Origin: an uncultured Desulfobacter sp.
GTDB taxonomy: Bacteria > Desulfobacterota > Desulfobacteria > Desulfobacterales > Desulfobacteraceae
Assembly (NCBI RefSeq): GCF_963664415.1
Contig: NZ_OY761445.1
Span: 1,948,501 to 2,012,500 of the forward strand
Length of the DNA stretch: 64,000 nt
Reading direction: 5' to 3'
The stretch's first letter is position 1; each line of letters opens with the position of its first letter. The notes beneath the pieces were generated by a model, which saw only the letters and a list, made by a program, of their open reading frames with translations, searched no databases and was not told the origin of the DNA. Shown here in pieces: positions 52,433-60,623 of this stretch. A program made the position numbers and the translations under genes.

Positions 52433-54475
52433 TTAAAAGGTGTATTTTGCACCGATTCCAATAAATCTTCCTTCACCAAAAGTTACACTATTTTCAGACG
52501 CTGCTGTTAAATAACTTTCATCGGTAATATTATTTACATAACCATAGAACTCCCAATCATCAAGGAAATATCCTACTCTTATATTGGCTGTGGTATAGGA
52601 ATTTTCATATACTGTATTGGTTTCATCAAAATACATCTTTCCTTGATTTCTGATATTTAATCTACCGTAAAAGCCATTAGGATTAAAATATGACACGCTG
52701 ATATTTGCGGTATGTGAAGGGGTTTCTTGTATTTTCTTATCGTTTAAGTCCGTGCCGTCTGCATTTATGTAATCATCATGTTTTGCTTCTATCAGCCCTA
52801 AAGAGGTATCTATCTTCCAATTATCATTTACGGCATATCCAAGCTCTATCTCTATACCCTGCGAATGCGCCGCTCCTGCATTTGATGTAGATCTAATATC
52901 TGTGTATGGATCTATACTCCAAACCTGTAAATCTTCTATATCCATATAAAAAATTGCGGCTGAGAGATAGAGGCTGTTATCAAATAAATTTCCTCGAATT
53001 CCAAGCTCATAATTGGTAGATTCTTGGGCATCAAAGCTATTTGTCTCCGTTGTTCCAGCGCTTGCGTTGTAATTAAACCCTCCCGCAAGATACCCTCTTG
53101 TGATGCTAAAGTAAGTGTTCAGATCGCTGTTTATCTTGTATGAGAGAGCAATTTTCGGCAAAAAAGCATCCCAAGTTTTATCCTCATCAAGGGTATAAAG
53201 AGGAGCTCCTAAATAGGTTTCTAAATCAATATCTTTTTCAATCCTTTGAAGTCGTCCGCCTAAGGTTAGCTCTAAACTATCATCTAAAAAAGGGATAACC
53301 ACTTGTCCAAAAGCAGCCATTGTGTCGCTTTTGATCTCAGAAATTGCGTCATAATTCATAGCCGTTCTTGTTGCAACTATAATGTCATTTTCTTCTTTTT
53401 CATAATATAACCCCGCAACCCATCTCAACCTGTCACTATTATTTGAAAGTCTAAACTCTTGAGCAATATTTTTTGTTTCAAACTCCATGAAATAACGGAA
53501 ACCGTCTTTTGCAGTACCATAAGAACCATCAGAATCATAATATGCACAAGGTTCTGTTTTTTTGTGTGTTGTCAAAGAAGAAAATGTCATATCACCAAAA
53601 TCATAATCTATATGAAGTGCTTGAGCATCAGATTTTCTCTTTCTATATGTATCTTGATCATAGAGGGCATCGTTGAAATCATCTCTTTCATAGCTGTGAA
53701 TATCTGTACCTGAAGGTATTATTCCACCCTCTCGACCATATCTTGTATCGCTCTCTTCAGAAGCATTGAATTTTATGCTTAAATCATCAGTTGGGTTGTA
53801 TATCAGCTTTGCATTAAAAAGATACCTCTCTTCTTCATTTGCATTGTCTCCTCTGCTGCCGGGATAGTGGTTTGTAACCCAGCCATCACTCTGAGAATAG
53901 ACACCATTTACTCCTAAATAGAGATTATTGTTAATCAGCGGTCCGCTTATATCAAAAACTGCCTCTTGATAATTATCCGTACCATACTCTGCTTTTACAC
54001 TTCCTTCTACTATATCGGAAGGCTCTCTTGTGACGATATTGATAACTCCGCCCATAGAGTCTTTCCCATAGATTGACCCTTGTGGACCTCTTAGCACCTC
54101 TACTCTTAGGATGTTTGATATGGTTTTATCAAAGCCCCACATATGGGTATACGGAACGCCATCTACATAGATTGTCATTGGGCTTGTATTGGTAAACGTA
54201 GAGGAATTTAGGCCTCTAAAGTTTACTGTTCCAGTTGAGCTAAGATTTGGAATGTATTCTATTAGTTCGCTAACATCCTTTATCCCTTTTTCCTCAATAT
54301 CTACATCCGTCATCACCGTAATACTTTGAGGAATATCTTTAATATCCTCTTCCATTTTATTTGCCGTTACCGTTACGCTATCTAAATCTAAAGTTTTAGT
54401 GTCTTGCGCATAAAGAAGATTTCCCAAAAGTAAGGAAGTAGCGATAAATAAACTTATCGTTTTTTGTTTGTTCAT
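52433..54475 (-). CDS. TonB-dependent metallophore receptor, family B copy 2 (AT-rich, inverted)
   Basis: A 680-residue receptor nearly parallel to the one at 43208: leader MNKQKTISLFIATSLLLGN, TonB box DSVTVTANK, plug PMTIYVDGVPYTHMWG and LRGPQGSIYGKDSMGG, barrel ending GIGAKYTF. It shares the foreign-looking AT-rich codon use. The two copies face each other across the ABC/IS21 region as 2-kb inverted repeats. The gene is divergent from the AraC regulator at 54670, the classic arrangement for a regulator and its receptor, with a 194-bp AT-rich gap between them. Confidence 0.9.
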   Translation of the reverse strand: MNKQKTISLFIATSLLLGNLLYAQDTKTLDLDSVTVTANKMEEDIKDIPQSITVMTDVDIEEKGIKDVSELIEYIPNLSSTGTVNFRGLNSSTFTNTSPMTIYVDGVPYTHMWGFDKTISNILRVEVLRGPQGSIYGKDSMGGVINIVTREPSDIVEGSVKAEYGTDNYQEAVFDISGPLINNNLYLGVNGVYSQSDGWVTNHYPGSRGDNANEEERYLFNAKLIYNPTDDLSIKFNASEESDTRYGREGGIIPSGTDIHSYERDDFNDALYDQDTYRKRKSDAQALHIDYDFGDMTFSSLTTHKKTEPCAYYDSDGSYGTAKDGFRYFMEFETKNIAQEFRLSNNSDRLRWVAGLYYEKEENDIIVATRTAMNYDAISEIKSDTMAAFGQVVIPFLDDSLELTLGGRLQRIEKDIDLETYLGAPLYTLDEDKTWDAFLPKIALSYKINSDLNTYFSITRGYLAGGFNYNASAGTTETNSFDAQESTNYELGIRGNLFDNSLYLSAAIFYMDIEDLQVWSIDPYTDIRSTSNAGAAHSQGIEIELGYAVNDNWKIDTSLGLIEAKHDDYINADGTDLNDKKIQETPSHTANISVSYFNPNGFYGRLNIRNQGKMYFDETNTVYENSYTTANIRVGYFLDDWEFYGYVNNITDESYLTAASENSVTFGEGRFIGIGAKYTF

Positions 54476-54669
54476 AATCTTGCCCTTTTTTAGTTATATT
54501 TTGATTCAGTCAATGCAAACTTATAATAGAATAAAATCTTTTTTTATATCACCTAAAAAAATTTTTACATCACCTTGCTATAAAAAATTATCTTGACTAA
54601 ACAAATCATGGAATAATAAGCTAACTTCGCCATGAATAATAAATTTTGAAAATGGAAAGGCTCTCTTGC

Positions 54670-55683
54670 ATGAAAAGACGCGATCCTATCATCATTTCAG
54701 CTCAGGACTATTATGATCCATGCCTTAATTTAGATATTTTTTTCGAAAAAGAAGATGGGTATGAAATGTTCTGTAATTGGTCAGCCCCTTTTAGGGATCT
54801 AATAAACAAGGGGTTCATGTATCAACTCAAGTGTCAGCCTGGTTTAATTTTGGGAATCTCAAGGCAGGATCCTTCCACAGATTTCAGCATCTCTAATGAA
54901 GAAAAAACTAATTATGTTCGTCTTTTTTTTATTCTTGGTGAGGGATTTTTTCTCCGGCTCCATCATAACCAAGAGCGAGAAACTACTTTTTGTTCAAATC
55001 AGGGGTATTTAACCTATGCGCGTAGCTGCCGCAGGGAGCTGTCCCATCTCCCCGCAAAACCCTTTTGTATGATTGGAATTATGATGGAGCCGTGGTTTAT
55101 AAAGCGTTTTTCCCAAGGAATAGCAGGAGGACTAGCCCGAAAGATAGAAGAGATGTTGGCTCTCCAAAATGAAGGTGAATTTTTCCGCCACCCAGTGTGC
55201 ATGACGCCTTCTATCCGTGTTTGCATTCATGAAATCCTCGGATGCCCTTATGTTGATGCCCGCAGGCACCTCTTTTTAGCAAGTAAGACGCTGGAACTGA
55301 TGATGTTCAGTTTTAATCAACTCAATCCTGATAAGGGACGGAACATCTCCTGCTTTGACTTGGCAACCGGTTCCCGGAATTTCGTTCACAAAGCCAGAGA
55401 CATAATGATTTCCGATATTAAAAACCCTCCCTCCCTTACAGAACTTTCCAAAAGGCTGGGGGTGAATAAGACCACTTTAACCAAGTGTTTTTCTAAAGTT
55501 TATGGTGTTACTATATTTAACTATCTTCGCACGTTCAGGCTGGAAGAATCCAAGCGTCTGCTGCAAGCCGGAAACCGAAGTGTGACGGAAATTGCTTTTA
55601 AAGTGGGGTACGCCCAGCAAAGGACGTTCACTAAAGAATTTAAAAAGTATTTTGGTAATACGCCAAGCCATTATTTGGGTTGA
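54670..55683 (+). CDS. AraC-family regulator, PchR/YbtA-like
   Basis: A 337-residue regulator with a PchR-type sensing domain and two C-terminal helix-turn-helix motifs (LTELSKRLGVNKTTLTKCF and VTEIAFKVGYAQQRTFTKEFK). The ATG at 54670 has AAAGG nine bases upstream and aligns with the start of the regulator at 34457; in-frame starts at 54646 and 54652 are possible. It is divergent from receptor family B copy 2, its probable target. Its DNA-binding domain is almost duplicated in the fragment at 40271-40600, so the two may once have recognised the same operator. Confidence 0.9.
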   Translation: MKRRDPIIISAQDYYDPCLNLDIFFEKEDGYEMFCNWSAPFRDLINKGFMYQLKCQPGLILGISRQDPSTDFSISNEEKTNYVRLFFILGEGFFLRLHHNQERETTFCSNQGYLTYARSCRRELSHLPAKPFCMIGIMMEPWFIKRFSQGIAGGLARKIEEMLALQNEGEFFRHPVCMTPSIRVCIHEILGCPYVDARRHLFLASKTLELMMFSFNQLNPDKGRNISCFDLATGSRNFVHKARDIMISDIKNPPSLTELSKRLGVNKTTLTKCFSKVYGVTIFNYLRTFRLEESKRLLQAGNRSVTEIAFKVGYAQQRTFTKEFKKYFGNTPSHYLG

Positions 55684-55852
55684 ATTTTTATTCGCCGGGT
55701 TAATATGAAAATCCAAACATCCAGAGCGGGATTTTGGCCTTGAAACCATGCTCAATATCATCCAGAGCGAGATACGAATCAGGCAGGTCTTTGATCTGTT
55801 TGAAACTTTTGCCTTTACCCCCGATTTCAAACACAAATTGATTGTTTACTAT

Positions 55853-56186
55853 CCTGAAAGTCGGATAAAGCGTACACTATTGCTCCATATTTTCAAAGCA
55901 CACCAGTGTCAGCAAGCCGTTTTTGTATAGGACTTTCTGGTGTTTTCACTGCAAATGGTATCCATTTTAATGGGTGAAATACAGCTTCCGGTCGTTTCCA
56001 CGCTGTTAACTGACGTGAGTTTTTCCGATTATTGCATAAAACCATACATAATCCGCCCTTAACATGTACGTATAAAAATTTTACACACACCTCAAAAATA
56101 TGGTTTAAAATCCAATACTTTCGATTGGTTATCGCCAATAAGGTTGTGTTTCTGGCTTAAAATGTACGCTTTATCCGATTTTCAGG
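55853..56186. mobile_element. 334-bp MITE with 24-bp terminal inverted repeats
   Basis: The ends CCTGAAAGTCGGATAAAGCG... and the complementary ...CGCTTTATCCGATTTTCAGG match over 24 bp with one difference. The flanks TTACTAT at 55846-55852 and 56187-56193 are a 7-bp target duplication. Removing the element rejoins the DUF4143 frame as GDFIVNNQF. It has no coding capacity, so it would need a transposase in trans; none with these ends is in the window. Confidence 0.88.
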
Positions 56187-56522
56187 TTACTATAAAATCC
56201 CCTTTTTGGGGGGGGGATGGCTATTGCATGGGCTTCCCGGAGCATGCAAACAAAAAACAGTTCCCTTAAGCTGCCGGTGTCGGCCTGGTTGCATATGGCA
56301 AAAGCCTGATTGGGATTGTTTAAATATATTTTTTCCGGTTTTTCCAGTCCCCCTGATACTTTTTCCTTTTTTTGGAAAGACAGGTGACGGCCCTGCCGTC
56401 TTCAAGATACTTCAAATAGGTTTTCAGTGTTCTTTCATCTCCAACTTCGATGATGTTTTTTAACCGCTTCATATCCGGCGTGAAAGGTGCGGCCCCGGCA
56501 ATGGTCGCCAGCAATAATTTTA

Positions 56523-56546
56523 ATTTTAGTATTGCAATACTAAAAT
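56523..56546. repeat. 24-bp perfect palindrome
   Basis: The arms are ATTTTAGTATTG and CAATACTAAAAT with no spacer. A further half-site GCAATACTAA lies about 20 bp to the right. It sits between two oppositely oriented DUF4143 fragments and could be an old operator. Confidence 0.5.
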
Positions 56547-56600
56547 ACATCCAACTTATTGGGGTCGCAATACTAATTTTTGCTGAAGTGATTATCATCC

Positions 56601-56924
56601 GTGATGGTATGGGATATCAAATCCTTATTTCATGATACCAATATCTTATATGCTTTTGCCGACGCCTTTGGTGTAGAAGCCAATACCGGAACGGTTCGGG
56701 AGATATTCTTTGCCGGGTGTTTCTCCCATATTTTTTATTCGAATATTGGGGATTTTCGTGTGGGAGACATCCTGTTTGAAATTGGGGGGAAAAACAAAAC
56801 CTTTCAACAAATTCTTAATGTTGAAAACAGTTTTCTCGTGGTTGACACAAATTACACCACAGATAAAAGGAAGCTGCCCCTCCGGCTGTTCGGACTGCTT
56901 AGGACCGCAGATGAAATAAAGTAG
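56601..56924 (+). pseudogene. Second DUF4143 ATPase C-terminal fragment
   Basis: About 100 residues match the end of a DUF4143 ATPase: HDTNILYAFADAFG, NTGTVREIFFAG, DILFEIGGKNKTFQQI and PLRLFGLL. The AAA domain and the DUF4143 start are absent. It is on the opposite strand from the neighbouring remnant and comes from a different gene copy, since the two sequences differ. It lacks a credible start. Confidence 0.75.
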
Positions 56925-56967
56925 ACGAAATTTGCGGGCCTTACAGACCCGCCAGGGAAATTATAAA

Positions 56968-57143
56968 CTAATTTTGGGGTTGCCGATAACCGAATTTAGT
57001 TCCTGAACAAAGGTTTTTGATGGCCTCCAATATCAGGTAAAGACAAGGCTCAAGCCTCAGGGTGATCAGCGTGGCAAAAAAAGACCAAATGATAATATGG
57101 CCGGCCACGGCCCCGATTATGCCAAATGTAACTACCTCGGTTT
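56968..57143 (-). pseudogene. Membrane-protein C-terminal remnant behind a receptor gene
   Basis: In the same frame as the receptor at 57144, directly after its TAA, the sequence continues as KTEVVTFGIIGAVAGHIIIW..., a hydrophobic helix pair and a polar tail, to a TAG at 56968. There is no start codon. I do not recognise the family; it looks like the end of an inner-membrane protein left by a deletion. Around 56,930 a small GCGGG/CCCGC hairpin is present. Confidence 0.4.
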
Positions 57144-59231
57144 TTAGAATCTATAGGCAAGCTGAACCCCTATCTCCCTCGGAGGGCTATAGTTGTTGTA
57201 ATAGTTATAATAGTTCATAGCATTATACTCTTTGTCGAAGAGGTTCTCAGCATAAAGATAAATATCAAATTTTTCCCTTTCGTAACCTATTTTAGCGTTG
57301 AATATCATATATGCGCCCCTTTTGTTATTGTTCTCTTTGTCTATATATGTATCGCCATATCCAAGCAGATCAGACGAAATGTATACACCGCTTGAGTGTC
57401 TGTAGATTGCACCCAGGTTAAAGGTATATTCCGGTGCAAAAGGATTTTTGTTGCCTGAATAGTCGCCGTTGGCATCTTTGAAAGTATCGAAAGTCGTGTC
57501 TATATAAGCGAAACCTGCTGTGAGGTCTAACCCCTTTACCAGGCGTGCTGAGATCTCTATCTCTCCACCTTTTGAAGTGGCTTTCGCTGCGTTTGTGATA
57601 TATGTTGTTACAGGGGTTACATACTCCTCAACCTGCATGTCGCTGATGTCCATGTAGTAAACACTTGCGTTGACTATTATACGGTTATCCAGGAAGCTTG
57701 CTTTAATACCAATTTCGTAGTTCCACAGCGTTTCAGGCTCAAAAGTTCTGTAGTCGAGATCAACGGCAGTGTTGTTAAATCCGCCTGTTCTGTAGCCCTC
57801 TGCTACAGTTGCATATACGTTGTGATGAGGGGAAAAACGGTACTGAAGGCTGAGCTTGGGCGTGACTTTGCTCCATGATTCCTCATCGTCAATGTTGAGG
57901 ATGTCATCGTCGTAGTCCATATTCTGCATCTCATACCTCAATCCTGTTACAACGTGTATCGCTTGGGTTAGGCTGTAGTCTATCTGACCAAAGACAGCAT
58001 AGGAATCACCTCCGAGTTCGCGTTTTGTCGTTGGTACTCTTGAATCATCGGTCATTATGGTACCCTGGAGATGGTCATTCATGTGCTCATCTGCATAGAG
58101 CCCGACAATGCTTTTTATACGGTCGGATTTCCAGTTAAACCTTATTTCCTGAGATAAGTTGGAATATTGTGAATCAGTATAGATGTGATATATGTGGCTA
58201 TCGGTAAAATCAAAATCCCCGGCACTCTTCCAATCGGTTACTTTTCTGGCTGTTATGGATGTAAGGCTCATTGAGTCGCTTATGTCGTAAGTGATTTTAA
58301 GTGACTGAATGTCATTGTAAGTGTCGTTGTATGGGCGCAGATCGGAATATGTTGTTTTTTCCGGTAGTGGAGATAGCCCATTCCTTGCCATCATCGCTGC
58401 ATTAGGTGTCTGTGCACTCAGCCCTTCGTCCGCTGCAAGGCGGGATGCGATGAGAGAGATATCAAGTTTTTCAGATGGTGTCCATCTCAACTGAGTGCGA
58501 CCGTAATATCTTTTTCGGTCATCATCATGTCCACCGAGGTTTTTATTCTCCAGAAAGCCGTCTTTTTCGTCGTACTGACCTACAAGGCTGAAAAAAAGTT
58601 TATCCTTGGCGATAGGCCCGCTTACGGAGCCCGTCATAAGTCTTTTATTATCTTCACCTGCTGAGATTTGCACCTTGCCGTACATGTCGTTATCAGGCCG
58701 GCGTGTGATAATGTTTATAACTCCCGCTTCGGAATTTTTACCGTAAAGAGTGCCCTGTGGCCCTCTGAGGACTTCTACACGTTCGATATCCAGAAGGCCG
58801 GCTGTAAAACCCGGGCTTGCCAATATGGGAACGCCGTCGATATATAGTCCCACGGAACTGTTGAACGTGTTGGACGGTGCGGTGATACCTCTCATAGAAG
58901 GCTGAGAAAACATATCCGACATGCCGGTATCAAAATTCATCAGGCCTGGAACATGATCCATAAGATCCCATAACCCATCAATATTTTTGTCTTCGATATG
59001 ATTACCACTTAGGACCGTCATACTGACAGGTACTTCCTGAACATTCTCTTCCTGCTTCTGGGCTGTTACCGTCATTGCTTCCAGTTCAAATTCGTTCTCA
59101 AGTGTTTTTTTATCCTTAGCTGAAGCGTAAGGTGCTGAAAGAAGTCCGGTAATCAGAACAGCTGCAAGAAATCCCGTACGTGTGACCGGCCGCAGAAATC
59201 TTCCTTTAATCAGTTTCATCTTTTCCTTCAT
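57144..59231 (-). CDS. TonB-dependent metallophore receptor, FyuA-like (family D)
   Basis: A 695-residue receptor. Leader MKEKMKLIKGRFLRP...PYASA, TonB box EAMTVTAQKQEE, plug blocks SSVGLYIDGVPILAS and LRGPQGTLYGKNSEAGV, barrel ending GVQLAYRF. The plug (ENVQEVPVSMTVLSG, LMDHVPGL) is the closest in the window to FyuA/pesticin receptors. The ATG at 59231 follows AGGGGG; an upstream in-frame start at 59306 adds an unlikely extension. The gene is divergent from its probable AraC regulator at 59454, and the YbtP/Q-like transporters lie just beyond that, so this group resembles the uptake half of a yersiniabactin locus. Confidence 0.92.
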   Translation of the reverse strand: MKEKMKLIKGRFLRPVTRTGFLAAVLITGLLSAPYASAKDKKTLENEFELEAMTVTAQKQEENVQEVPVSMTVLSGNHIEDKNIDGLWDLMDHVPGLMNFDTGMSDMFSQPSMRGITAPSNTFNSSVGLYIDGVPILASPGFTAGLLDIERVEVLRGPQGTLYGKNSEAGVINIITRRPDNDMYGKVQISAGEDNKRLMTGSVSGPIAKDKLFFSLVGQYDEKDGFLENKNLGGHDDDRKRYYGRTQLRWTPSEKLDISLIASRLAADEGLSAQTPNAAMMARNGLSPLPEKTTYSDLRPYNDTYNDIQSLKITYDISDSMSLTSITARKVTDWKSAGDFDFTDSHIYHIYTDSQYSNLSQEIRFNWKSDRIKSIVGLYADEHMNDHLQGTIMTDDSRVPTTKRELGGDSYAVFGQIDYSLTQAIHVVTGLRYEMQNMDYDDDILNIDDEESWSKVTPKLSLQYRFSPHHNVYATVAEGYRTGGFNNTAVDLDYRTFEPETLWNYEIGIKASFLDNRIIVNASVYYMDISDMQVEEYVTPVTTYITNAAKATSKGGEIEISARLVKGLDLTAGFAYIDTTFDTFKDANGDYSGNKNPFAPEYTFNLGAIYRHSSGVYISSDLLGYGDTYIDKENNNKRGAYMIFNAKIGYEREKFDIYLYAENLFDKEYNAMNYYNYYNNYSPPREIGVQLAYRF

Positions 59232-59453
59232 TAGGTAACCCCCTGTAAGGTTTGCTTTTAGGGCAGAGGCGGCCCTGAGAAGCAGCTTTAATTTTTTTGG
59301 TTTCATTGTTTTTTCTTCTTTAAAAAATATTTTTAGTACCGGCCAAAAATGTTTGCCTGTTTAGCGTATTTTTAATACAGTATGTTTCCGTAAATTACTT
59401 GCGGTTGTCCCCCTTTTTTTAGCGGTTTTTTGAATCTGAGGATAATTGAGGGT

Positions 59454-60452
59454 ATGAAAGATATGATCCATCTCCATACGGATGAGTTCGGCGTTGAAAA
59501 CGGGACCATGACCGGGCCGGTTTCGGTTAATCCCATGCATGGGAAGGGCACCCTTTTGCAGATGCTGTCCCTGCGGAAGGGGTTGTCCATGGAGGTACAA
59601 CGGTTTTGCCTGAATAATGATACACGGGTTTTTCACGACAGCCTGTTTCCAACGGCAATAATGTTCTACACCTGTCTTTCAGGAGAGATGATCCTGCATT
59701 ATTCAAAGGGTAACCAGCGGATTGGACAGGGGATATCCGGTGTTGAATACGTTGAATACGAGTCTGTCACGTCCACCGAGATCCGTGGTCATATTCCCGT
59801 GCAGATTTTGTCCGTACACCTGGCACCTGAACTCCTTGCCGAATTGACCGGCGGAAAGTGCGGCCATATTTTCGATCTGATGCGTCATCAAGAGTCTTGT
59901 AGTGCATCCCCACGTACCAGGGAAGCGGACCTTGGCCTGCAGATGTGTGCACATCAGGCTCTGACTGCTGCCTTGGACACGCCGGATGACCCACTGTTCA
60001 TGGAGGCAAAGGCTTTGGAACTGGTTGCCCGTCAGTTGAGGCGGCTTGAACGGACGGCCGGCATATATCCCCGGCAATCCCCTCTATTGATTTCGGATAT
60101 GGACAAGATTATGCTGGCCGGAGAGATTCTGAAAAAAGAGATGGACAACCCTCCAGGGGGAGTGGCCCTGGCTCGTAGGGTGGGGCTCAACTACAACAAG
60201 CTGCTTTATGGTTTTAAAAAAATATTCCTGCTGACACCCGCCGGGTATCTGCGCGTTATCCGTTTGCAAAAAGCTTACGACCTTATTGCAAGTCGTAATT
60301 TGAATATCACGGAAGCTGCTTTAACAGTCGGTTACGCCAGCTTGAGCCATTTTACCAAATCGTTTCGTAAAGAGTTCGGGATCACCCCGAAAGCGTGTGC
60401 AAAAAATGGAAAGTCAAAAAGATTTTCAAACGAAACAGGTAATATCAAATAA
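59454..60452 (+). CDS. AraC-family regulator, YbtA/PchR-like
   Basis: A 332-residue regulator. The N-terminal sensing domain includes GKGTLLQMLSLRKGLSMEV and MFYTCLSGEM; the C-terminal domain has two helix-turn-helix motifs (GVALARRVGLNYNKLLYGF and ITEAALTVGYASLSHFTKSFR) and ends GITPKACAK with a basic tail. The start is uncertain among ATG 59454 and 59463. It lies between a divergent FyuA-like receptor and convergent ABC half-transporters, and probably activates one or both when the metal chelate is imported. Confidence 0.88.
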   Translation: MKDMIHLHTDEFGVENGTMTGPVSVNPMHGKGTLLQMLSLRKGLSMEVQRFCLNNDTRVFHDSLFPTAIMFYTCLSGEMILHYSKGNQRIGQGISGVEYVEYESVTSTEIRGHIPVQILSVHLAPELLAELTGGKCGHIFDLMRHQESCSASPRTREADLGLQMCAHQALTAALDTPDDPLFMEAKALELVARQLRRLERTAGIYPRQSPLLISDMDKIMLAGEILKKEMDNPPGGVALARRVGLNYNKLLYGFKKIFLLTPAGYLRVIRLQKAYDLIASRNLNITEAALTVGYASLSHFTKSFRKEFGITPKACAKNGKSKRFSNETGNIK

Positions 60453-60623
60453 TTTGATGCTATGAGACCGCTCTTCCTGATATAAGACATCAAAAGCCTG
60501 TTTCACCGGCGCCAATTTGCTTTTCCCCGACATCAGACGGTAAAAATCAGCCATGATTAACTGGCGATCGTAAAGATTTTGAAAAAGAAGGGAATCTTCG
60601 TCACGTAGGTTATAATAACATCA
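60426..60623 (-). pseudogene. Open stretch behind tandem stops of the ABC gene
   Basis: After TGA-TGA at the end of the ABC half-transporter the same frame stays open for about 60 codons (...LRDEDSLLFQNLYDRQL and KSKLAPVKQAFDVLYQEERS...) and ends at 60426, overlapping the 3' end of the AraC gene. An internal ATG gives a possible peptide of about 45 residues, but no ribosome site is evident. It may be a remnant of a third gene in the transporter operon. Confidence 0.3.

Larger units (their letters stand above)
55700..56550 (-). pseudogene. DUF4143-type AAA ATPase remnant, split by a MITE
   Basis: The C-terminal half of a DUF4143 ATPase is recognisable in several frames: LLATIAG...PFTPDMKRLKNIIEVG and RTLKTYLKYLED, then a frame change at a G run, KIYLNNPNQAF...TGSLRELFF, a second change at a C run, and GDFIV. 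The MITE interrupts there, and NNQFVFEIGGKGKSFKQI... through IPLWMFGFSY and a stop at 55700 completes the gene. The N-terminal AAA domain is missing. Such ATPases are common, poorly understood and frequently decayed. Confidence 0.8.

Noticed and set aside
55893..56138. Small genes inside the 334-bp MITE
   Set aside because: The frames are confined to the element, lack ribosome sites and do not extend to the flanks.
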